64,000 bases of DNA. Source: Clostridia bacterium. Lineage in GTDB: Bacteria > Bacillota > Clostridia > Oscillospirales > Acutalibacteraceae. Below, piece after piece: positions 17,030 through 24,873 of the stretch. A model generated the notes under the pieces. It made no database searches. It saw nothing but the letters and a program-made list of their open reading frames with translations, and was not told where the DNA came from. The translations under genes were made by a program, and so were the position numbers. The first letter of the stretch is position 1. Every line of letters begins with the position of its first letter. The stretch lies in the NCBI GenBank assembly GCA_017550625.1, contig JAFZOL010000011.1, positions 1-64,000 on the forward strand, in the 5' to 3' direction.

Positions 17030-18835
17030 TTACACGCCTATGTTGTAATAGGACCTGGCCATCTTCTCGTGCAGGTTCTGAATGTTTTCGGGCATTTCAG
17101 TCTTGGGTGCACGGGGATCGAGCAGCCACGTCTTCGCGTAGTGCGTGTCGCTGACCTTGAACATCGGCGGCTCCTCTTCGAGGTCGATCGCCATCGCGTA
17201 TTTGTTGCGGGGCGCGAACGCGTCGCCGATGATCTTGTTATACAGCGACGGCGGCGTGCCGGCGATGGAGAAGAGCTCTTCGCCTCTCTCGGTGAGCTGC
17301 GGCAGGGAGCTTAAGAGCGCCCAGGTGTAGGGATGCTTCGGATCGTAGAAGATGTCTTCCACGGTGCCGAGCTCCACGATCTGGCCGCCGTAGAGCACGG
17401 CCACGCGCTCCGCCACGTTCGCCACGACGCCGAGGTCGTGCGTGATGTAGACGGTGGTGAAGCCGAGTTCTTTCTGCAGGTCCTTGATGAGGCGCAGGAT
17501 CTGCGCCTGGATCGTCACGTCGAGGGCGGTGGTGGGCTCGTCGCAAATCAGGATCTTCGGCTGGCACGACAGCGCGATCGCGATGACGATGCGCTGGCGC
17601 ATGCCGCCGGAATACTCGAACGGATAGTCGTCGAACCGCTTTTCGGGCTCGGGGATGCCGACCTTGGCCATGATGTCGAGCGTGCGCTCACGCGCCTCGG
17701 CCTGCGAGCACTTCTGGTGCTTGAGGATGACCATCATGATCTGCTTACCGATCGTGATGACCGGGTTGAGCGAAGTCATGGGATCCTGGAACACGGTGGC
17801 GATGCGCCTGCCGCGGATCTGCTGCCAGTCTTCGGTATACTTGACCTTCGCGCAGTCGATGATCGCGTAGCCGTGGATGACGTCGTTCTCGCGGTCCACG
17901 TAGCGGTATTCCACGCGGAAGATGACGGGGTCGAAGACCCTGTTGCGCACCTCGGGGTCATTTAGGTCCTCGCCGGTCATCATGGCGAGCTTGAGCGCCT
18001 TTTTGAGCTTCTGCTCGAGTCTCAGACGCCTGTGCAGCGGATAACGGCCGATCGAGAGCTCGATCTCGTAGGAGATCACCTTGTTGCGTTCGATGACTTC
18101 GTCGGAGAGGCCGTAGGGGTTCTCCGCCTTGGCGATATTCTCTTTGATGAGCGTTTCGCGCTGCTGCCTGAGCGACGCGAGCTCCTCGCGGTAACGGGCG
18201 GCCTTTTCGGGCTCGGCCTTGTAAGCGGCGCGGCGCGACTTGATGAGGTCGGCGCGCTCTTTTTCTTTGGCTTCTTTGCGCTCGGTCAGCGCCTTGACTT
18301 CATCCGAGGCCTTGCGGATCTCTTCCTGGTCGGCGGCGCTGCGCCTGTCGAGCGTCTGGATGTAGTTGTTCTTGTCGACGATGTCGTCGGTCAGCTTTTT
18401 GAGGTCGCGGGCGAAGCCCTCTTCCTCTTCGGGCGTGATCGTCTGCATCGCCTTCATTTCCTGCTCGCGCTGCTTGATGGCGACGTATTCTTTCGCGCCG
18501 CGCTCGAGGACCGAGCAGCGGTTGAGGTAATCCTGCAGCTTTTCGAGGCTGCGGATCCTGCCCTTGTCGAGCTTGACGTTGGTCTCGCTGATCTCGTCGT
18601 CCGAGAAGATGATCGAGCCGTTGGAGATGAAGCCGTTGGAATCGAGCATGCCGGCGAAGGTCTTGGTGAGCACCGATTTGCCGGAGCCCGACTCGCCGAC
18701 GATGGCGATGTTTTCATGCTCGTAGATGTCGAGCGACACGCGGCGGATCGCGGTGAGGATGCGTCCGCGCACGTTGAACTTGACCTCCACGTCCTTCAGG
18801 GAGAGCAGCACTTTTCTATCCTGGTTGTTTTCCAT
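17030..18835 (-). CDS. oppD: Oligopeptide ABC transporter ATP-binding protein OppD with a large helical insertion
   Basis: 601 residues; OppD proteins are usually about 330-350. Walker A (GESGSGKSVLTKT, about 47-59) and Q-loop (FQDPMTSLNP, about 349-358) are separated by roughly 240 extra residues (about 95-335). The insert is mostly charged and probably helical or coiled-coil (rich in E, K, R, A; for example EEIRKASDEVKALTERKEAK). The rest is canonical: signature SGGMRQR, Walker B LICDEPTTALD, H-loop ITHDLGVV and the C-terminal oligopeptide region. All nucleotide-binding motifs are present, so the ATPase should work; the insert may contact another partner. It lies 13 bp after oppC. Confidence 0.92.
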   Translation of the reverse strand: MENNQDRKVLLSLKDVEVKFNVRGRILTAIRRVSLDIYEHENIAIVGESGSGKSVLTKTFAGMLDSNGFISNGSIIFSDDEISETNVKLDKGRIRSLEKLQDYLNRCSVLERGAKEYVAIKQREQEMKAMQTITPEEEEGFARDLKKLTDDIVDKNNYIQTLDRRSAADQEEIRKASDEVKALTERKEAKEKERADLIKSRRAAYKAEPEKAARYREELASLRQQRETLIKENIAKAENPYGLSDEVIERNKVISYEIELSIGRYPLHRRLRLEQKLKKALKLAMMTGEDLNDPEVRNRVFDPVIFRVEYRYVDRENDVIHGYAIIDCAKVKYTEDWQQIRGRRIATVFQDPMTSLNPVITIGKQIMMVILKHQKCSQAEARERTLDIMAKVGIPEPEKRFDDYPFEYSGGMRQRIVIAIALSCQPKILICDEPTTALDVTIQAQILRLIKDLQKELGFTTVYITHDLGVVANVAERVAVLYGGQIVELGTVEDIFYDPKHPYTWALLSSLPQLTERGEELFSIAGTPPSLYNKIIGDAFAPRNKYAMAIDLEEEPPMFKVSDTHYAKTWLLDPRAPKTEMPENIQNLHEKMARSYYNIGV

Positions 18836-18848
18836 TGCTTCTCCCTCC

Positions 18849-19874
18849 TTACATATGGGTCCTGGGGTCGGAAGCGTCCGCCAGGTTCTGCCCGAGCACG
18901 TAGAGGATGATCGTGATGGCGGAGGCGATCGCCACGGGCGGCCAGAAGGCCCACGGCATGGTGATGAAGCCGGTCTGCGCGTTGTTGATCATGTGGCCGA
19001 GCGACGGCACCTTGGCCGAAAGGCCGACGCCGATGTAGGACAGGAACACCTCCATCGAGATGTAGGACGGCAGCTCGGTGGCAAGGATCGTAACGATGAC
19101 CGAGGTCATGAACGGCAGGATGTTGCGCGTGACCATACGCGGGATCGGGGTGCCGAGGCACCTGGACGCCAGCGAATATTCACGGTCGCGGATGATCATG
19201 ACCTGCGTTCTGAGCGGGAAGGCGATCCACAGCCAGCCGGTGACCGTCAGGGCGAAGATGAAGCTCCAGAAGCCCGCGCCGATGACGTAGACGAGCACGG
19301 AGATCATCAGGATGTACGGGACATTCGCGATGATGTTGTAGATCACGAGCATCACCGAGTCGAACCGTTTCGAGTAGCCCCACACGGCGCCGACGAGCAC
19401 GCCGACCGTCATGTTGATCGCGGCGCAGATGAAGCAGAGCAGCAGCGACGTTCTGGAGGCCGAGAACAGGTTATACATGATGGAGTTGCCGTTGGAGCCG
19501 GTGCCGAGGCAGTATTTGAACACGATCTCGGCCTTCTGCATGGTGGTGAGGGTCTTGCCTTCGGCCTCGGCCGCGGCGCCCTCGCGCTCGAGCATATAGG
19601 TGATCGCCTGCTTGGGGCTCTTGTTGAGCGTTTTGGCGTCCAGAATGTTTTCGCCCGAGACGAAGGGCATGAAGATCGGGAAAATGAACGAGGCGACCAG
19701 GATCAGGAACAACAGCGCCAGCATCACGTAGTTGACCTTCTTGCGGAAGAAGACCCTGAAGACGCTTCTCCAATACGAATAGCGGGGCGCGACGATGCGT
19801 TCGCTTTCGATCTCGTCGTGATCGATGAAGCAAAAGCGCGGATCCTGAGCCAGATTATTCAGATTGTCGTTCAT
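18849..19874 (-). CDS. oppC: Oligopeptide ABC transporter permease OppC
   Basis: 341-residue inner-membrane permease. An N-terminal cytoplasmic tail with an aromatic patch is followed by six hydrophobic segments, the first about 45-70. The EAA-type loop reads SLASRCLGTPIPRMVTRNILP and the C-terminus is typical (LGQNLADASDPRTHM). Its ATG shares one base with the oppB stop (TGATG), so translation is probably coupled. Partner of OppB. Confidence 0.93.
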   Translation of the reverse strand: MNDNLNNLAQDPRFCFIDHDEIESERIVAPRYSYWRSVFRVFFRKKVNYVMLALLFLILVASFIFPIFMPFVSGENILDAKTLNKSPKQAITYMLEREGAAAEAEGKTLTTMQKAEIVFKYCLGTGSNGNSIMYNLFSASRTSLLLCFICAAINMTVGVLVGAVWGYSKRFDSVMLVIYNIIANVPYILMISVLVYVIGAGFWSFIFALTVTGWLWIAFPLRTQVMIIRDREYSLASRCLGTPIPRMVTRNILPFMTSVIVTILATELPSYISMEVFLSYIGVGLSAKVPSLGHMINNAQTGFITMPWAFWPPVAIASAITIILYVLGQNLADASDPRTHM

Positions 19875-22141
19875 CAGCGTCCGCCTCCTTTGCTCTTATT
19901 CAGGGAGATTCTGGGATCGTATTTCGCAAGGAGCACGTCGCCCAGAATGATGGATACGATCGACAGCGTGGTGTAGAACACGGTCATGGCCACGATGACT
20001 TCGTTATCGTGCTTCGAGATCGCGTCCGTGAGCAGCTTACCGACGCCCTCGACGGAGTAAACGCTTTCTGTGATGATCGCGCCGGTGAGACAGCCGAGGA
20101 TCGAACCCGGGATACCGTGCACGATCGGGATCAGGGCGTTGCGCGAGATGTGCTTCGAGAAGATCTCACGCTCGGACAGGCCCTGGCTGCGCGCGAACTT
20201 CACGTAGTCGGAGTTCATCTGGTCGATCATGAAGCGGCGCATCCATTTCATCAGACCGCCGATCCACGGCAGCGACAGCGAGATCGTGGGCAGGATATAC
20301 CCTAATATTCGCGGATCCGCCATTGCCATCTTATACGGCAGGCCGAACACCTTCGTGCCGATCGCCGCGACGATGTAGATGTACGCCAAACTCGGCACCG
20401 CGATGATGAAGATGATATACAGATTGCCGAGCTTGTCGGCGAGCTTGTCTTTGCGCAGCGCCATCAGGATGCCGATCGGCACGCCGAGGAAATAAGAGAT
20501 GATCGTTGCGATGAAGCCCATCACGAACGAGTTCTCGATCCTCGACAGACCGTCGATGTTGGCGGAAGGCTGGGTGTATTTATCGACGTAATGCTCTTTT
20601 TCGATATCCATCAGCTTGCCGTAGTTATACCTGAGCGTATGGAAATCGAGCGCGATATCGACCCAGTTGTCATTGCCCTCGATCCAGTCCTTCGGATACT
20701 TCGTATGGACCGTCTTCTGATACCCCGTGTGGGTGTTCATGTGGTCGGTGATCTCGTTGCCCTTGGCGATGCGGTGCGAGGTGCCGAGGTTCAGGTGGAT
20801 GAAATTCTGATGGATCCACGGGAACCTGCCGTCCACGTACAGCAGATATTTATGCCGCGTGCCGGAGCCGACCACAGCGTAGAAGTTGGAGTAATAGTCC
20901 TTCTCCACGCGGATGTAGCGCTCGGATTCGGGCAGCTCGGGGTCTTCGACGTCGTGGGTCGTTTCAACGGTGATGAGGCCCTTGACGTAGTCCCACAAAC
21001 GGGCGAAGACGCTGCGCTCGTGCACGGCCAGCAGCAGCGGGTTGCCGCCGGACTTCACCTTGCCGGACTTGGACGAGACCGCGGGCTCGACGTATCTGAT
21101 CTCTTTGCCTTCGGACTCGGACTTGGCGATGAACTCCTGCACGCTCTCGTTCTCGAGATAATGCTCGGGATCGAAGATCGCGTTCTTCGCCTCGAGATAC
21201 TCGGCGTTCTTGGTGAAATCGCGGTTGCCGACGATGTCGACGTATTTCTCTTTCAGGTATTCCTGATACCCTTCGAAGTCGTCCATCGAACCGCCGCGCG
21301 CCAGGAATTCCTGCACGGACTCGCACCCGTCGGGATAGGCGGAGAAGGCGGCGAGGTCTTTGATATAGCCCTCGTCCTTCAGGTAGTTCTTTTCGCCGAT
21401 CCGCTTGATGTGCGCTTCGGTGAGGAATTCGGTGAAGCCCTCGAGGTCGTCGAAGCTGCCGCCCTGCTCGATGAAGGCGGCGATGTTCGGCTTGTCGAGG
21501 CGCTTGTCGCGGAAGGCCTCGAGATCCTCTTTATAGGCGTCGTCCTTTTCGAAGTCCTCGCCGAGAGCGGCGTATTTTTCGGCGAGATAGGCCTTGACGG
21601 CCTCTTCGTCGTCGAGGTTCCCGCCCTTGGCGAGATAATCCGCCACGGTCTCGTTTTCGGCGCGCCTGTCGTTGAAGGCGTTGAGCTCAACGAGATAGTC
21701 GGGGTCGGTATTGACCTTCGCCTCGCCGATCTTGTTGACGTAATAGTCCTTCAGATACGCCGTGTATCCCTCAAGGTCGTCAAGGCTGCCGCCCTGATCG
21801 ACGAACGCCTTCACGGAAGCGTTCTCAAGGCGATGGTCCTCGAAAGAAGCGAGATCGAGCTGATACTGCGCGTCGGAGGCATATTCCTCTTCGCCCGTGA
21901 TCGCCACGAACTTCGTCTGGAGGAAAATGCCGTAGTTGTCGAATTCCAGATATCCGTATCTCTGGTATTGCGTGTACTCATAAAGGATTCTGTCGTTCAG
22001 CTTTTTCTTGTTGTACGCGCCGTCTTCCTGGAAGATAACCCCGCGGGCAATGAGGTTATACACCAGAAGCATGACGACGCCTACGACGACCGCCAACGAG
22101 AAAATGGAAAAGAGTATACGCTTGAACATGTACCACTTCAT
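19874..22141 (-). CDS. oppB: Oligopeptide ABC transporter permease OppB with repeat-filled outer loop
   Basis: 755 residues, more than twice a normal OppB (about 310-330). TM1 spans about 9-31. It is followed by an extracytoplasmic region of about 500 residues before the other five TM segments, which begin near IENSFVMGFIATIISYFLG. Residues about 93-340 hold four full copies and a partial fifth copy of a ~55-residue repeat with the pattern Y..DL.AF..., a SV..F...GGS.DD.EG..EYL.EKY core and IGE. The C-terminal half is a standard permease with EAA loop KFARSQGLSEREIFSKHISR. The Shine-Dalgarno is unusually far from ATG 22141 (see 22149-22180). Confidence 0.92.
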   Translation of the reverse strand: MKWYMFKRILFSIFSLAVVVGVVMLLVYNLIARGVIFQEDGAYNKKKLNDRILYEYTQYQRYGYLEFDNYGIFLQTKFVAITGEEEYASDAQYQLDLASFEDHRLENASVKAFVDQGGSLDDLEGYTAYLKDYYVNKIGEAKVNTDPDYLVELNAFNDRRAENETVADYLAKGGNLDDEEAVKAYLAEKYAALGEDFEKDDAYKEDLEAFRDKRLDKPNIAAFIEQGGSFDDLEGFTEFLTEAHIKRIGEKNYLKDEGYIKDLAAFSAYPDGCESVQEFLARGGSMDDFEGYQEYLKEKYVDIVGNRDFTKNAEYLEAKNAIFDPEHYLENESVQEFIAKSESEGKEIRYVEPAVSSKSGKVKSGGNPLLLAVHERSVFARLWDYVKGLITVETTHDVEDPELPESERYIRVEKDYYSNFYAVVGSGTRHKYLLYVDGRFPWIHQNFIHLNLGTSHRIAKGNEITDHMNTHTGYQKTVHTKYPKDWIEGNDNWVDIALDFHTLRYNYGKLMDIEKEHYVDKYTQPSANIDGLSRIENSFVMGFIATIISYFLGVPIGILMALRKDKLADKLGNLYIIFIIAVPSLAYIYIVAAIGTKVFGLPYKMAMADPRILGYILPTISLSLPWIGGLMKWMRRFMIDQMNSDYVKFARSQGLSEREIFSKHISRNALIPIVHGIPGSILGCLTGAIITESVYSVEGVGKLLTDAISKHDNEVIVAMTVFYTTLSIVSIILGDVLLAKYDPRISLNKSKGGGR

Positions 22142-22148
22142 AAACGGT

Positions 22149-22180
22149 TATAGATAAAGGTGCCTTTAACTATATCCTCC
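22149..22180 (-). promoter_or_regulatory. oppB Shine-Dalgarno followed by a start-bridging hairpin
   Basis: GGAGG (22176-22180) lies 34 nt from the oppB ATG, too far for normal pairing. The intervening RNA can fold: TATAG (22170-22174) with CTATA (22149-22153) and TAAAG with CTTTA inside, loop GCAC, one T-T mismatch. Folding would leave an effective spacing of about 8 nt. Confidence 0.55.
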
Positions 22181-22305
22181 TTTCCCTGGGATTGCAAAGC
22201 TTCGCGGCTGGCGCTTCAAAAGCTTAGGTGCGCCTCGCACGGGGCGGAGCACAGCTAAGCCTTTCAGGCACGCCGCTGAAAAAAAACCGAAAAGGTCAAC
22301 TTATG

Positions 22306-22344
22306 GAAAAAACAAACGGGAGGACAGAGGCTGCCCTCCCGTTT
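22306..22344 (-). terminator. Terminator between oppA and oppB
   Basis: AAACGGGAGG/CCTCCCGTTT stem (22314-22344) followed by a T-run on the minus strand, 50 bp after oppA. It probably lowers transcription of oppBCDF relative to oppA. The rest of the 22142-22394 gap shows no clear second promoter. Confidence 0.85.
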
Positions 22345-22394
22345 GCGCTTTTATCTGTTATTCGCAGATGTCAGGTTCGTTCTACCAACCGTGA

Positions 22395-24575
22395 TCAGCC
22401 GTTGATGCCGATGGTCTTGGTCATGTAGCCGCCTTCAAGGATGAAGGTGCCGAGGTAGGTGTAGGGATCGCCGTAGTCGGGGCCCCAACCGGAACCGTAG
22501 AACATGTCGTAGTTGCCGCTCGCACCGTCGGGAGCACGGTAGCCGCCGGCATAGTAGTCGTCGACCGTGGTGGCCTCAACGATGTTCACGATGACGTTGT
22601 CGGTGCCGAGGACGTTCTCGATGCTCTGCTTGTAAGCTTCGACCTGCGCGACCTGAACGGGAGAACCGGAGTAGTACACGACGTCGATCTGGACGGGCCA
22701 CTGGACGTCTTCGCCCAGCTCTTCCTTCGCGGCGTTCAGCTTCTCAACAGCGGCTTCGGGATTGTACCAACCGTCCTGAGAGTCGGCCACGTTGATGCCG
22801 ATGCCCATCTGATCGCAATAGTACTGAACGATATCGCCGTAGATCGTGCCGCCGGGGAAGGTGTGACCGTCTTCGTCGGTGAAGTCATTCTCGAGTTTCA
22901 CGAACTCGGGATGGCAGTACATGTTGCGGAGGTTCTGGAGACGGAGCTCTTCACCGGTGCGGACAGCGTTCTGCGCAGCGCGGTCGAACGCGAACTGCAG
23001 GGCCTTGCGGAAGTTCTTGTTGGAAAGAGCGTTCGCAGCGGAGACCTTGGCAGCCTCGTCGTTGGCCTTGGGGGACTCGACAGCGCCGGACTCAAGCGCG
23101 AAGGTGCCGCGGTTGATGTTCAGAGCGCCGAAGTAGGTGGTGGAGGTGGTGTCGGACACGTAGGAATACTTATCGAAGTTGCCGTCTTCCTGCGCGGCCT
23201 TCAGCAGGCCGGAAGCCTCGCCGAGGGCGATGCTGATGAAGTCGCCGTCAAGGGTCGACTGATAGGACTGGGTGGGGTTCGAACCGTCGTCGAAGACCCA
23301 GCGGATGGTCTCGATGTTGACCTTATCCTTGTTGTAGTAGTTCGGGTTCGCGGAGCAGATGATCTCGGAAGCAGCGTTCAGCTTGGTGACAAGGAACGGA
23401 CCGCAGTAAACCTGAGAGGTCACGTCGTTGGGATTGCCGTAGGTGTAGGTGGCGGTATCCGCAGCGGCAGCCGCAAACTCTTCCACGCCGTACACGCCGC
23501 CGCGGGACTCATAGAAGTCCTTGCTCATGGGCATGAAGCAGGAATAGGTAAGCATGGTCATGAAGTAGGGAGTCTCCTGCTCAAGGGTGACTTCAAGGGT
23601 CTGAGCGTCGATGGCCTTGTAGCCAACGTCGTCCCAGGAGCCGCCTCCCGCATAGTAAGCGGTAGCGCCGACGATCAGGCCGTCAACCAGATACTCAAGG
23701 CCTTCCTGAACGTCGAGCATGTGTCTGAGACCGGCAACGAAGTCGTCAGCGGTCACGGCGCCGAGCTGGGTGCCGTCAGAGGTGGTCCAATACACGTCGT
23801 TGCGAAGATGGAAGGTGTAGACCGTGCCGTCTTCGGAGACATCCCAGGACTCCGCGATGGCGGGGTTCAGGTTGTTCAGGTTGTCGTACTCGACGAGACC
23901 GTCAACGCAGTTGACCGTGATCTCGGTGTCGGACTGCATGGAGGTGGCCAGCCAGTCGAGGGTTTCGGGGGCAGTCGAGAAGGACGTGCCGAAGGTGGTG
24001 TTGAGCTCATGGCCCTTGCTGGTGAGGTAAGCAGCGGGATCATAGGTGCCCTCGCCGAGGAGCGCCTTGTTCCACTGTTCCATCAGGTCGGCTCTCTCTT
24101 CCTTCGTGATCAGGTCTTTCGAAATGACGGCGCCGAACACACGGTCGTCGTCGTTGCCCCACTGGACGTAAGGAACGGTGTGAGGAGCCACATGGGTGAT
24201 CGCGAACGCGCCGCCCTGGGTCGTGGTGGGCACGAACACGGCGGAGTCAAGCAGATACGCTTCAGCTTTGGCAAAGAGTACGAATCTCTCGTCGTTGGTC
24301 TTCGCAGCGAGCGCCTTGTCCACATACTCGCCGTAGCCGCCGAGAGCGATATCATAAGCCTCTTCGTCGTCGAGACGGGTGTAGTTGCCCTCGTCGTCGG
24401 CATAGACAAGATGATTCACTTCGGGCTCAGCAGGCTCGGTGGACTGCTCTTCGCTGGACTGATCCACGGGCTCGGAGCCGTTGGTGGGTTCTTCGGTCTC
24501 GCCGCAGGCGGCAAGCGCGAACACCATGGCCAGAGCCATCACGAGAGCAACGATCTTTGCAAGTTTCTTGCTCAT
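22395..24575 (-). CDS. oppA: Oligopeptide-binding lipoprotein (SBP_bac_5), circularly permuted
   Basis: 726 residues from ATG 24575 (AGGAGG 7 bp upstream). Lipoprotein signal: KIVALVMALAMVFALAACG, lipid Cys at 24, then an acidic Ser/Thr/Pro linker. It binds peptides outside the cell for OppBCDF. The domain order is unusual. Residues about 53-175 (GEYVDKALAAKTNDERFVLF, AKAEAYLLDSAVFVP) match what is normally the C-terminal part of this family. The normal N-terminal part (VDGLVEYD, NPAIAESWDVSEDGTVYTFH) begins only near 190. The protein then ends right after GWGPDYGDPYTYLGTF, where the C-terminal helices would normally follow. Nothing is missing, so it reads as a circular permutant with new termini in the C-terminal lobe. 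Confidence 0.9.
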   Translation of the reverse strand: MSKKLAKIVALVMALAMVFALAACGETEEPTNGSEPVDQSSEEQSTEPAEPEVNHLVYADDEGNYTRLDDEEAYDIALGGYGEYVDKALAAKTNDERFVLFAKAEAYLLDSAVFVPTTTQGGAFAITHVAPHTVPYVQWGNDDDRVFGAVISKDLITKEERADLMEQWNKALLGEGTYDPAAYLTSKGHELNTTFGTSFSTAPETLDWLATSMQSDTEITVNCVDGLVEYDNLNNLNPAIAESWDVSEDGTVYTFHLRNDVYWTTSDGTQLGAVTADDFVAGLRHMLDVQEGLEYLVDGLIVGATAYYAGGGSWDDVGYKAIDAQTLEVTLEQETPYFMTMLTYSCFMPMSKDFYESRGGVYGVEEFAAAAADTATYTYGNPNDVTSQVYCGPFLVTKLNAASEIICSANPNYYNKDKVNIETIRWVFDDGSNPTQSYQSTLDGDFISIALGEASGLLKAAQEDGNFDKYSYVSDTTSTTYFGALNINRGTFALESGAVESPKANDEAAKVSAANALSNKNFRKALQFAFDRAAQNAVRTGEELRLQNLRNMYCHPEFVKLENDFTDEDGHTFPGGTIYGDIVQYYCDQMGIGINVADSQDGWYNPEAAVEKLNAAKEELGEDVQWPVQIDVVYYSGSPVQVAQVEAYKQSIENVLGTDNVIVNIVEATTVDDYYAGGYRAPDGASGNYDMFYGSGWGPDYGDPYTYLGTFILEGGYMTKTIGING

Positions 24576-24605
24576 TGGTATTTTCCTCCTAAGAAAATAT
24601 TTTGC

Positions 24606-24661
24606 TGCCGTACAGTAGTATTTATACGGCAACGCCTTCTAAATACGGGTCGCCCCGTATT
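24606..24661 (-). promoter_or_regulatory. Two hairpins in the oppA 5' untranslated region
   Basis: Between the oppA promoter and Shine-Dalgarno lie AATACGGG-GCGA-CCCGTATT (24642-24661, an 8-bp stem capped by a GNRA-type loop) and TGCCGTA...TACGGCA (24606-24631). Neither has a T-run, so they may stabilise the mRNA or regulate it. Confidence 0.6.
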
Positions 24662-24673
24662 AAAAGATGCCTC

Positions 24674-24702
24674 ATTCTAACATATAAAAATGCAAATATC
24701 AA
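24674..24702 (-). promoter_or_regulatory. Promoter of oppA
   Basis: TTGATA (24697-24702), 17-bp spacer, TAGAAT (24674-24679) on the minus strand. Confidence 0.8.
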
Positions 24703-24713
24703 GTTTTTTCGTG

Positions 24714-24761
24714 AAAAAAAATCATCCGTAAAAGGTTACTGTCTTGTAACTTTTTACGGAT
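24714..24761 (-). terminator. Terminator after clpC
   Basis: ATCCGTAAAAAGTTAC/GTAACCTTTTACGGAT stem (24724-24761) followed by a run of T on the minus strand. It lies about 110 bp past the clpC stop and just before the oppA promoter. Confidence 0.85.
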
Positions 24762-24873
24762 TTTCACCTGTTTTTTTGTGCATCCTGTGACAAATACGAT
24801 AGATTTTTCGGTTTTCGTCCGCTTCTCTTTCGCAATTTATATAAATATCCATTACCGAAACTAATATATTATA

